This document shows positions 1 through 12,700 of a stretch of 64,000 nucleotides of DNA, one piece after another (within the stretch, counting starts at the first letter, position 1; each line of letters begins with the position of its first letter). The notes beneath the pieces were generated by a model, which worked only from the letters and a program-made list of their open reading frames with translations, ran no database searches and was not told the DNA's origin. The stretch lies in NCBI GenBank assembly GCA_949296455.1, contig CASFOZ010000002.1, forward strand, positions 133,574 through 197,573, given 5' to 3'. Source of the DNA: an uncultured Eubacteriales bacterium (GTDB lineage: Bacteria; Bacillota; Clostridia; Christensenellales; CALVMC01). Position numbers and translations under genes: made by a program.

Positions 1-630
1 AATATTTAGATTTTTTACGGTAGCATTTTGAATATTTGCAAACAAAAGCCCGAAAGCGCTGCCGTATGCGGAAGCACTAACTTCAAACTCGGTAGCCGAA
101 CCGGTATAATTGATTGTTATGGTATGACCTCTGCCGTCGAAAGTAACTTTGTTACTTGAATCCTTGCCCGATAAATATAAGAAATGCCCGTGTTTTGGAC
201 TGATTGTTATATCATTAGTGAGATAAAAGTAAGAACTATTATAATTACCGTAAGCCTTGTTATTATTACCATCATTATCGAATATTGTATTACTGGGTCT
301 GCTTAAATCAGAAGAAGTAATTTCAGTTCCGCTTTGAAGTTCTCCGCTAACCGTTGCGCCGCCCGTCACGTTTCTTCCGTTGAAAGTTTCTTCGGAAAGG
401 ACGTTGCCGTAGGAAGTTTCGTAAGAGATATTGCCGTCATAACTTTGATCTGCCGCAAACTCATAGTCGAGTTTGTCGCTGCCGTATGTAATATCGCTCT
501 TTTCGGAAGATAAAGAAATAAGACTTTGAGTATTAAGACCGCTGAAAATACAGGAAAAAACTATTGCCGCAATCAGCAACAATACGATAAATCTGACCGA
601 TTTTAAACTGACAAATTTTCTTTTAGTCAT
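1..630 (-). CDS. Secreted surface protein, probable beta-helix type (N-terminal 210 residues; runs off left edge)
   Basis: The reading frame is open from an ATG at 630 to the window edge, so the 3' part is missing. Residues 1-35 look like a signal peptide: basic MTKRKFVSLKS, then a hydrophobic run (FIVLLLIAAIVFSCIF). The mature part is rich in Ser, Asn, Gly and Tyr. Near residues 135-210 it has the pattern of cell-surface right-handed beta-helix or GLUG-type proteins (YLTNDITI, then TFDGRGHTITI, then FGLLFANIQNATVKNLNI). The start is fixed by a strong GGGGGAGAGA Shine-Dalgarno directly before the ATG, and a promoter lies at 651-679. It follows the giant lipoprotein gene on the same strand, so a joint surface role is plausible but not shown. 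The exported nature is fairly sure; the fold is a guess. Confidence 0.7.
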   Translation of the reverse strand, partial: MTKRKFVSLKSVRFIVLLLIAAIVFSCIFSGLNTQSLISLSSEKSDITYGSDKLDYEFAADQSYDGNISYETSYGNVLSEETFNGRNVTGGATVSGELQSGTEITSSDLSRPSNTIFDNDGNNNKAYGNYNSSYFYLTNDITISPKHGHFLYLSGKDSSNKVTFDGRGHTITINYTGSATEFEVSASAYGSAFGLLFANIQNATVKNLNI

Positions 631-650
631 TCTCTCCCCCGAATAAAACC

Positions 651-679
651 ATTATATCATATTTATTATATATAGGCAA
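651..679 (-). promoter_or_regulatory. Sigma-A type promoter for the left-edge surface gene
   Basis: On the minus strand a TTGCCT -35 box (674-679) is followed after 17 bp by a perfect TATAAT (651-656). The start codon is about 20 bp further on at 630. No clear hairpin terminator separates this from the giant gene ending at 767, so read-through from upstream is also possible. Confidence 0.65.
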
Positions 680-766
680 TATATATATTTATTGTTTTTT
701 CCGTTTTTTTCCTTTAAAAATTCCTTTCGATAACTTAAACAATTAATTTACCGATATAATTTTTTA

Positions 767-3700
767 TTATGCTTCGATATTAACTGTTAAAAGCTCGCTC
801 GTTTCGTAAATATCGTATGTCTGAGCATTTTCCGATTTAATGCCGAGTTTAAGTTTGTATTTCTGTCCGCTGACGGGAACTGATACGCTCTGTCCTGCCT
901 CGTTTATGAAACCGAGTACGTTAAGATAAATATTTTGCGTTATTTTATCTGCCCCGTCGCCTATGGTAAACTCACAAAGAACGGAAAAGTCGGAATAATT
1001 TTTAACGGTAATTTCCGTAACTTTTTCTCCGTTCGAGCCTACAACCGCACTGAAAGTAAGTATTGAAAGGGTAACGGTAAGGACTACCTTCTTTCCGCCC
1101 CTGTCAAGGGTAAGGGTAAGTTCTGTTGAATTTTGACCGTTTTTATAAGCGTTTTTAACGGTCTCTTCTACCGTTTTACCGCTTTCCTTACTTTCGAATA
1201 CTGCGTTGAAAGAATAGTTTTTACCGTCTATTTGCAGTATAAAGAAGGTCGGAAGTTCTATATTATAGGGATTTACCGCAAGGCTGTTTAAGGGCGAATT
1301 TTCGTACATGAAGTCGCTGTCAGTTAAACTGTCGATTATATAAACCGTTACCGTCACCTGCTGATATCCGCCGAAATCGTCCCCGCAAAGCACGTTAAAG
1401 TAGGCAACTTCATAACCTCTATCGCCTATAACGGTTTCTCCCAAAGTTCTGTAATTAACAGACGAATATTCCCATTTGATATTGAGGTTTTTACCCGTGC
1501 CGTCCGTAAACATGACGCTGAGAGTATCTTCAAGTTCATTGGTTTTCTGTTCGTATACGACAGGACTAGTCGAAGCGATAATTTTGGTATCTGCAATTAC
1601 CGTAATTTCAAATTCCTGACTTAATATTGCGTTACCTAATACGAGGGTTGCCGTAAACTCGCCGCCTTCGTAAAGAGCTGTTTCAATGCCGTTCTTTTTG
1701 AAATTCCTTATTGCCATATAAGGAATCGTACCTACCGTTCCGTTTCTGAATTTAACTGCATAGCTTGTAAAGGTTGCGCCCTCGTAAGGACTTATATTGA
1801 TTTCGCTTGCGATTAAGCTTTCGACGACTTTATTTAACAAGGTTACATTTGCATTTGTTGTAGCCGTATAGGTTTTTCCGTTAGCCGAATAGGAAAGATT
1901 AACTCCTACCGCCACCGTCAAATCGGAACTTGCTGTTTTTAAAGTGTTTATATTATCTTTAATAACATTTTCGGCGTCTTTTGCAAAGAAGGCTTCGAAC
2001 GTATATGTTTTTCCGCCCGCAACGATATCGATAAAGGACGGGAAGGATTTAAGATTATACATATCGAGAGTATAACTTAAAGCGTTTGCTCCGTTTTCAA
2101 AAAGTTTGGTTGTGTCTATTTCGGTATAAGTGAATTCCTTTTCAAAGCCGTTGAAGTTGCCTTTGATTTTCCCTTCCGAAATTTCTCCCCAGACAGGTCT
2201 TACTCTCTCTTGCCGTCCCGAGAACTCTGCAATAACCTCTTGCGGCAATTCGTCAAAGGAAGTAAATGAAGTAATTTCCTCGCCCGAAAGAGTGTAAATT
2301 TTACCGAGCAGACTTGCCCCCACCGAAATCTTGTAGTATACATACTGAGTAAGCGAGCCGACTTTAAACTCTAATCTGACGGTAAATGTTCCGCCATCTT
2401 CCGTTATCGCTTTTTCCGTAAACTGACCGTTATTTACCGTGCCGTAAGCAACCGCTGCCGGAATAAAGCTATGGGTAGTGCCGTCATTGAATGAGGCGAC
2501 ATAAACGTTAGGCATACCGCTCACAAAATCCGAATAACTTTCGTAAACGACGGTGTTTTCGAAGAGATTTGTATTTCTGTCGTTTTCGGTAAACAGCGCA
2601 CTCACCGTTCTGTCAACCGTGCGGACGGGAACATTCAATCTCTGATAGCCGCCCTTTTCGTTTCCGAATACCGCATAGATATTGCTGTAAGTTTTAGTAG
2701 CAACGCTTACGTTCAACTCGATAGGAACGAGATTGTTTCCTTCGAGTGCATACCAGCTTGCGTTGAAAGTTCTCTGCGTTCCGTCTGTAAAGTATACCGT
2801 AATTTCGTTCGGGAATACTATATTTTCAAACGGGTCGAACACAAATTCTTCGTATTCGCAAGATATCGCAACTCTGCTATAAACGGTTACCTTTATAGAC
2901 TTAGTCTGATATCCGTAAACGATATTTCCCACTTTAAGAGTTGCCGTAAACTCTCCGCCTTCGTATCCGTTAATGTAGTTCGAAGTAATATCGCTTATAT
3001 CCCAGACAGGTGTTACGGTCATTTTTTCCGTGCCGTTTACGGTAATTTCCAAGGACGAGGGATAATTATCGATATTTCTTGGGTCAGACTCGTACGGGTC
3101 TATAGCTATGTTATTTACATTGCCAAAGTCGGTAATTACAGAAGGGTCTATAATTATTCTTGCAACCGCACTCTGATATCCGCCTGTTTCGTTTCCTGCC
3201 GAAAGTCCTATTTCGTATGTTCCGCCGAGATAAAGTTCCTTTCCTGCAAGGCTGTTTTTGAGTGCGGAAGTGTTCCACGAACTTACCGTAAGCACTCTCG
3301 AAGAGCCGTCTTTGAATATTACGCTGACCTTTTCGGGATAACTCGACGCACTGAACGCAGAGCGTGCAGCGTCAAACACGTTAAAGCTGTCCGTTAAGGT
3401 AATTACTTCGTCTATTATCTTGCTCTTAATAAGTATCGGCAGATTTACGCTCTGTATATTCCCTGCTCTGTCCTTGATTTCGGCAACCGCATAAGTTATA
3501 CCGCCTGCATAGCCGTAGCTTATAGTATTAAGATTCCAGTTTTCAACCGTCCATTCTGTTGTCGTATTATCCGCAAAGCCCAATATAACGGTATCGGTAT
3601 AAAGTTCTTGATTTCTCGGATTAATTGTATCGTCATACGGGTCGAAGCCGTCTTTAAACAATTCGCTTGCACCTACCATGGAAACAGAAGTTGCGATTCT

Positions 3701-6700
3701 GTTTTTAAATGTTACGGGATAATCTATTTCCTGCTTGACTCCGTTTTTACCAGTTATTATAAGTTTTGCAAAGTATATACCGCCTTGCGCAGCGTCGGAA
3801 AGGGAAGTTACGTCCCAAACTATATCCTCGTTTGCAATCTCGATATTATATCCGCCTGAGTTTACCGTTATATCTCTGCCGTTAAGCTGCCAGATATCAG
3901 ACTCTTCGAATCCCATATAATTTTCGTCGAATACATCGAATACGATATCTCCGACTCCGTCAACCTTATCGTGAGTTATAAGGGCATTTTCAACTATTAC
4001 GGTAAAGCTGTCTTTTACATATCCTAAGCTGTCGTCTCCGAGCCTTACGCTTATAACATATTCGCCGCCCGTAAAGCTGTCGTTTACATTGCTTAAATTG
4101 AACTGTACCGCCATTTTATACTGTTTATTGCTTCCCTTGAACTTAACAGCCGCATACATAGGATAGTTGTTTATATCGACTGCCGAGTATCCCGTCATAA
4201 AGGGATTGAATGTAAGGGTACTGTCCTCAATATCGTATAGTCCGGTTTCGGGATTAAGGTATTTTATTTCGCTGATTTCGGCAGGAAGTATGGTTACCGG
4301 TATATTTTCGACCAGATAATATCCCGTATCGTCATTACCCATACGGGCGCTTACATAGTATGTTCCGCCGCTTAAGGTTCTCTTTACGTTTGCGGTATTG
4401 TACCACCTCTGAACCTTGAATGTAGTAAGTCCGCTGTCGGTAAAGTACCCTTGAACGGTATCCGGGAATACTATGTTTTCAAATACGTCAAATACAAGCT
4501 GTCCGTCTGCAATTCTTAAAATTTGTCTTTCGTTTACCGCTCTTATCGGTACTTTGACCGAAATACTTCTGAACATACCGTCGGAGAATGTGTAAATTAC
4601 ATATCTTTCATAAGAACTGTTTTCATCATCGCCGTACTCATAACCTTTACCGTCGGGGCCCATATCCCACTTGGAAGTATGTGTGGAATACTCGCCGTAT
4701 TTAACGAGTTTTGAGCCTACTATATTATCGCTGCTGTCAATCAAGTTAACTTTAACGGTAACCTCTGTGGGCAGTTTATCCCCTACCGTATAGGTTAAAG
4801 GTAAAGTTAAGCCTTCCGCCGCAAGATATGGTACATCGTTATTTTCCTGATTTGCAACTTCGATTGCGTTTTTAACATGTAATATCGCATATTTATAAAC
4901 CGCGCCTCTCACATAACCTAAAAGCAGATAGACGGCATCGGCTTTTGTAGTATCGATTTCGCCGTGCAATACCCAGCTTATAGTAACTTCGCTTGCAAAA
5001 GCGCCTTTCCCAGATGCAAACTTATAGCCTGGATTTGTATTTATTCTATGGAACCCGTAATTTGCAGTCAAATCTTCTAAACAGTCGTACTTGCCGCTGT
5101 TGTCGGTATCGAGATCGAGATAGCTGTCTACTATATAATCGACTGGATGTTCCTCATTGTTAAGTATAATTTTTCCGTTTTCATCATAATAGGTTCTGCT
5201 TCCATCAATAAGATTTACACCTGCATCTCTTATAATAGTTGTTACTGTTTTAATTTGATTAAGGTCTGACGGATCTTCAGGAATCGGAAGTGAACCGTAA
5301 TATTTCCCTGCTTCAACAGCATCATTTCCTGTTTTATTGATAAATGTAGTCGACGGCATAAAGTCTATCGGGTCCACGTTAATGTAAAGATTAAAGTCGT
5401 TAGCTTCCATTGTAAAGCCCGCATAATTTGGATCTGTACTATAATTTAAATGACCGTCAGAACTTGCATTGTGATCGAATACAATATTAATCCCTTTAAG
5501 TCCCCCTGCATAAAGGTAGAGCTGAACATAAAATGCGCTGTTTGAAGTGTAGTAATACGGTAGCGGCAAAAGGTGGTTAACCAAAAGTCTTGCATTATTA
5601 CCGGTTATGAATGTTATAAGATCTGTCCAGCTACCCATTCCACCCATATCCAAAATAAAACGGAGAACATCGTTTGCAAAGTCGTGTGAGTAGGGGTCGT
5701 TAGTTGAAATCATATTGTGAATTGAGCCGATAAGCTCACACACAAGTGCGCAATTAAGTTTTAACTGAATAACCGATTCCAAAGAATTGCCGTCTATTAT
5801 TTTAGTTGTAAGCTTGTTGTCTAATTTATCGTCCGCAACCGTTGAAATTTCAATATCCGTGTCGTTTACCGCTGCACCTATTTTGCTGTCAGAGTAATAA
5901 GTTATGCCGTCAACATAATCGGTGCTTTCTGGCCATTCAAACTCGCGGCTTACAGTCTCCCCTTCGAAGCCGTCATACACTTCGCTGAGTCCAAGCCCGT
6001 CGATAATACCGCTCTTGATTGCCTGAGTAAACTTGTTGACCGTTGCGGTAAGTCCCGTCTGAATTTCCGAAAGTCCGCTGAGTAAATTATTTAGCGAAAG
6101 GGCAGGCAGAACTAAAAATCCATTAATTATACTAACTAAATTATCTACAATTACAAGACCAGCAAAAAATCCTATCGCAGCAAATATTACAAGTCCTGCT
6201 CCGTAAGTCATAGCAGTGAATACTGCTGCAATTACACCAACAACACCTAAAATAACACCTGCAACAATTCCACCTAATAATTGAGCAATAGTCCCCCCCA
6301 TATCGAGATCATCAAGATATATTTGCGATAAACTCTTGCCGATAAGAACATGGATATCCTTAATAGTTAAAGCAAAATCCCCACTCAGTTTGCCCGCCAC
6401 ATGAATATGTAAAAGGTGTTTCGAGCTTGCGTTTTGCACCTCATTCATATCGTAAATGAAGATAAGCGGATTCTGTCTTTCACCTGTGCCGTAAGATCTG
6501 TTAGCAACACGCGAGCCGAAGTATATCGTTGCCAAAAATCCTGTGTATTCATTACCGTCATGAGTGATTTTTTTGCCACTGCTTCCGTAAATGCCGTCGA
6601 TAAAGCCCTGTATCAGACTGTAAACATCGAGATAGTACTCGTCGCCCATCTGATACCCTGCAACTATTCCGCCAAAATTATTCAGTCCTTCCGTTACGAT

Positions 6701-9700
6701 ATTTACATATGTTCCTGTCTTGGTTTCATCTTTCGGGAAATTGAATATATTCTGAACAGTGCTGCCGTTTGTCGCAACCGCAAGGTGTTCTATATTTAAA
6801 GAGAACCTGCTTATCTGAGCTTCCGTGCCGGTATTTGCCGAAAGATCCAATGCTAAATAAATACCCAAATTATCGTCCTGTACTCCGTTTTCTTTTAAGT
6901 TACCGGTAAATGTTTCCGTTACATTGCTGCCGTTTGCAATTATTGCCATAAGAATAAAATCATCTATTTCCGATTTTGTGATTCTTTGACCGACTACTTC
7001 ACCTCCTTCCTTTATATCCTCGGAGCTTTCAAATCCTCTTAAATCAATTTCTAATCCTAAAAGATACATAAGCTCGGCAATTAAAGTTGAGTTAATCTTT
7101 ATACTGTAATGTTCTTCATTTATTCTGTTATATACTTCATCTGAAAACTCTATTATAAAAGCTGCACCGCTCTCGCCTGAAAGAAGCTGTCTTACCGAAG
7201 GCGTGTTGATAACTTCCGTTATTTCTTCTTCGTCGTCACTGTCGCTATCCGTATCGGGCGCAATACCTTCTTCGCCCACAAGCATATCGACAATATCCAT
7301 AACGAGTTTACCCGTTATCATATCGGAAATTAAGGAAGTAGCCTCGTTAAGATAACCTTTAATCGTTTCGAGAATGGATACTATCGGAAGACTTATTACT
7401 TTAAACTCGAAATCAGCATGCCCATGTTTTCCGGCAGACAGATACTGTGTAAAAAGTATACCGAGTCTTACATAAAGGGTATTTGGGTCGAGTCCGTTTT
7501 CTTTTAGCGATTGAGTTGAGGAATCGTAAAACTTGCCGCCCGAATAATACAAGCCTAAAACCACATCGCTAGTAGTAGTTGCGGCTTTTTCACTTATTAT
7601 CTCATCGTTATCTATTAATTCGATAACCATACTGCTGTTACTTAAATCTGCAAAATCAAGGTCTATATCGATATAGAGCGATAAATCGAGCTTATCGTTT
7701 CCTACAAAATTAATATTAAATGTATCTGTTAAATAACTTTTGAAAGCACCTAAAAGCATTTCCACAACGGCGCCGAGCGGCCCTTCGAGAAGAGACTGTT
7801 CATATAAATCGCCGCCGAGATTGATTTCCGTGCTGAATTTAATGCGTGTTAAATCGCTTAATAAACTGTAATCGTTAATATTTATTCCGTTACTTGTAAA
7901 TATAGTGCTTCCGCTTGCGCTGTAATAATCTTTTGCAAGTTCGAGCGATTCTATATCGAGATTATAGGAAAGTTTTTTGCTTGTCGAAAACTCTTTTACA
8001 ATCTGCGGTTTTTCCGCTGTGCCTTTGTTTGTATATTTAAAATATCCGTAATCGATAACAAGTCCCATATTGAACGCAGGTTTATCGGAACTTCCATGTA
8101 TACAATCGGAACTGCTATTTGAACATCTGCCGAGTTCCAGACAGGTTTGTGAAGTACAGCCGCAGGAAGGCATATAGTAATTGTATCCCTCTATCGGAAC
8201 CTTTCTTATATCGCAGGTTGAAGTAGGATCAGCTGAAATTACAGAGTCTATTCCGTAATATAAATCCAGACTCAATGTATCGAAAAGCGAATATAAAAGC
8301 GTAATATCGAGCGAGTCTTTAAAGTGAGTCGTATTCGAGCCGTTGAGTTGTCCTGCAAGTTTTGAAAGTGCGGGCAACGCTTGTTGATAAGCGTTGTTTA
8401 ATGTGTCGTAAAGTCCCATCGCTTCGAATACGAATTGCAAGAACTTACCGCCGACAGAGACATTCATTCCGTTTTCAATTCCCATATAATTAGTGCCGCC
8501 TATTTTAATGGTCAGCCCTTTTTCTCCCGTAAGACGGGATGAGACGATTACCCTGTCGTTTAAATCCACGCTCTCGCTGTCGTCCGTAATTTCTTCGATA
8601 TTACCTGCGGAAGCAAGCAGACCGCTCAAATCTATATTAAGCGAATTTACATATTCTACGATATTTTCAAACATATCGTAGTCTGTAATTTTATACTTTC
8701 CGATATTGAAAGTATTTATCTCGAGAACGGTGGTTGCAGTGCTTGCCTGGAAGCCGAATAACAGAATAGTTTGTGAAGTATCCTTTTTAACGACGGATAA
8801 CAGTATTTCCGTTCTCCTGTCTTCTCTGTCTCTTCCGCCGAAGAGATAATCTGCAATATAAAAGTCTATTTCTGCGTTAACTGCAAATTCTTTACTGAAA
8901 TTACTCGAAGTGAAATCTATATAGGAATTCGAAACATTGTAAAGAACAAGTTTCAGTAAATCCTGTATCCATATTTTCTCATTATTATCCCCTTTACTTG
9001 CGTTCAAATTACTCGAAATAGTACCTTTGAATACGATATGCAAATCTTCATAACTTATCCAATGGTCTGTAAATGTATGCTTCCCGTATTTATCCGTATA
9101 GCCGTTTTCCGTCCAGTAATCTTTAAAGGCATAATACTGCCCTTCTTCCATTTGATAAGTTGTTAAATTTTGGTATAATAAATGGTTGATAGGATAATAG
9201 GCTTTATTATCCCACTGAGTTTGATCAGCCTCGCTGAACTCTATTTCCTTTAAATTAAAGTCGGCGCTTATTACTATACTTTCAATATAAGTTGATAAAG
9301 ACAGAAGCGGCTCTTGCGTTGAGTTGAGATTGTTTCCGTCAAGGAATATGTTAATTATCGGATAACTAACTCTTATATATCCGATATCGTCAAAACCTAA
9401 AAGCTTCATGAGATTCATGAGGAAGTTTGCCTCATTCCCGTCTTCGTCCGTATAATCATCTCTTAAATATACGCTTAATACCGTATTTTCACCCGTTGTA
9501 ATTTCTATTCCTAACAATAAACCTTTTATAATATCGGCAAGTTTTTCAAAGGTATCCTTGTCGTCCGGCTGAATTTGTACCATATGTCCGTTGCTTTGTT
9601 TGAAGTTTGCCGATTCCGTATTAAGCATATTTAAAAGGCTTTTCATATAAGTTGAAATATTGCTCTCAACATCGAAAGGAATATAGAACTTTTCAATTCC

Positions 9701-12700
9701 GAAAGCCGTCAAATCAACAAATATATTTCCTTCGGTAAAGTATAATCTCATCGGGTTCAAATCCCAAAGATTGAGCACCAATAAAAGCTCGCTCTGATTG
9801 AGGGCAAAGGGATATATCCTTCCCGAAAGCGATAAAATAAGATTCTGATTAAAGTTTTGCGCAACGACAAGTTCGATTAAATTGTCGAGCTTTGCGCTGC
9901 CTGAAATTTCGGGGAACAGTCCTCTTAATATATTGAATATGTCAACCGACAAGTCTTTTGCGGTACTTCCTTGAATACCTAAATCAAAACTCATATCGAA
10001 ATCGAATACAATATTCTCGTCGTTGAGTTCTTTGTAATTTTCCTCGTTTTGAGGTATGAACTGTGCGTCGTTATTTTCCGAAGTCGGGCTGAATCTGAAC
10101 CCGAGCGAAGAACCGTTGAATAAATAATACTGAGACTGTTCTACGTTTTCTCCGTCTATAACTGCGCTTCCCTTCTGAGTTAGATTTTCATAACTTAAAA
10201 TTACAGAACTTCCGGTGCCGCTATTTGATATTGTATAATTCCTGAAAGAGCCGTAAACATCTTTCTGCGCTTGACTGAAACCGTTCCATATCAGATAATT
10301 GTTTTTAACATTTTCATAATTATAAAGATTGATACCGAGATTCAAATCAACTTCGTCTATTATAATTTTACTTAAACCGTTTAATTCAAGACCGTCTTCG
10401 AGAACATCGAAAATTTTAGATAAGAACTTACTGTCGAGTTTAAGATTGAACCCGCCCTGTTCTATTTTAAACTCTTCTATTATCGATAAGAGCAATCCGA
10501 GATTTTCAATAATAAAGCTTGTCGTGGAAGTAACTGTTGAAACATTTTCCGTAACCGAACCTGTCATATTGTATCTGTTTGCTCTGTAAAGATTAACTCC
10601 CAAGGACGAAAGTATGGAATATAAATCAAGTTTAATGTTTTGAAGTCCTCCGAAAAGCCCTGAAAGGACAGGAATTGCCTCATCTCCTAAGCTTATGTAA
10701 ATTACGCCGTCGTTGAGATAGACTTCTAAATATTTCACGGTGCTGCCGCTCTTTTCTTTTAATAAACTTAGGTTGAGCTGTATATCGGAAAGTGAGAACT
10801 CTGAGGCAAAAAGCGTCTTAACCCTTGCAAGAACTTCCATAGTATAGGTTCCCGAAAGGTCGTCTCCGCCGATATTGATAAGCGCTGCACTTAAATTTTT
10901 AATTGCCTGCAATAAAACATGGTCATTGCTATTGATATCCGCTAAAATGTTGTTAAGATCGAATACGATATCTTTTACATCGATTGTAACTTCCGACTTA
11001 TTGTAAACGCTTATACCGTCAAGACTCAATATATCTCCGTACAATGACTTTTCTGCACCGGTCATAAAGTTTTCCTGACCTGTTATCGAACCAGTCGAGC
11101 CAAAGAAACCGTTATTTATCGTAATATCTACGGTATTTATTGCAAATCCGAAATCGAGTATGGGATATTCCGTCATCCCCGAAGGTTTACTGTTTCCGAT
11201 TATTCCCCCGATTGAAATCCACTCGTCAGCGCCGGAAGTGAAATCCACGTTAAGATTGAAACTTCCAAGGTACCGGTCAATCTTACTCAATTTATCTTCC
11301 GTAAGATAAGATTCATTAAACAGTTCGTGCAAATCGAATATACTCTCATCGATTATACTGAGCAGTTTATCGACAGTTGATATGGAAAGGCTGTTTTCGC
11401 TTATCTCGATATTTTTAATAAGTTTAACGATTTTTATAAATTCGTTTTCCTGTTTGAATTCAACATTTCCGTCTGCGGTGTATTCTACATAATCGTTACC
11501 GTAAAAGGCAGAGAGCAGATTTATTTTAAGCTTCGGAGAATCTGTTCCGTAAAGCGGATTATTTCCCTGTATAAGGTCGGTATAAACATAAGCAATACCT
11601 TGCTCTACATATACTCTTGCAATATATAGATTATACCCTTCGGGAAGTTTACAGTAAATTTCCACAAGGAGTTCGGAATTTTTAAGCATTGCATAAAGTC
11701 CCGATTCGATATAAGCAAGCACATCGATATCGCCGTAAATGTTAAGTACAAACTCTTCATAATCGGAACTTATTCCCGTAATTGTTCCGAGTGTAAGATT
11801 TATTTCCTCACCGTTCGGGATTGCTCCGTAGCCGTCTAAAATTTTAGAAAGAACGCCGTCAATCATATCCGAAAGATCGATTGTTCCCTGTTCAGAGTTC
11901 ATTTTAAATGTAGTTTCAAGGGCGATACCGACTTTACCGTCGAAAATTTCAAATCCCGATTTATCGAAGCTGTCGTAAATAGATACTTCGCTAGTCGAAA
12001 CTTCTATATTATTAAGGTCTAAGGAAAGTTTACCGCCTTCTTTATCGAAATTGGCATTTGAAATATTGTTGGTTTTTCTGACCGAAAGACTCAACGAAGC
12101 CGTTAAGTTATTGTAGAACGAACTTCCCACATTTTTATCGTAAGCAAGGTTAAGTTCCATGCCGTAAATAAGTGTATAAACATAATGGAGCAGTTTACCG
12201 AACTTGTTAAGTTTAGAAGTATCGATATTTCCCTGTGCATTGGTTTCGACGATACCGACATTCATATTGAGTCCGCCGGCCGAAAGCAGCGCATACTTAA
12301 TGATATCTCCGCTTATAGAAAGTCCCACACTGTTTTGAAGTATAGTTATGTTGCTTAATCCGTTGATAAGATTTGCGATTAATTTATTGTCGATTTTAAA
12401 TTCGCCTTCTTCATTGAAGAAGCTTTCGCTTTCGTTATTTTCGCCTGCGCCCGAAGTTCCCTCCTCGCTTTCGAACATGGAAGAAAGTCCTGTAAGGTTA
12501 ATATTTTGTATTTTTATCTTATCGCTTCTTATAGCGTTAACGGTATTATTCGGAAGCTCGATATAAATTTCTCCGAGTTCGAGATTTATATATACAAACA
12601 ACACAAGATTGCTCGACCCGGTACCGTTTTTGAATACTTCTACTTTAAGTTCTGCGTTTTTGAGAATCTGTTCGATATTAAGACCTTTTATTGCAGCACT

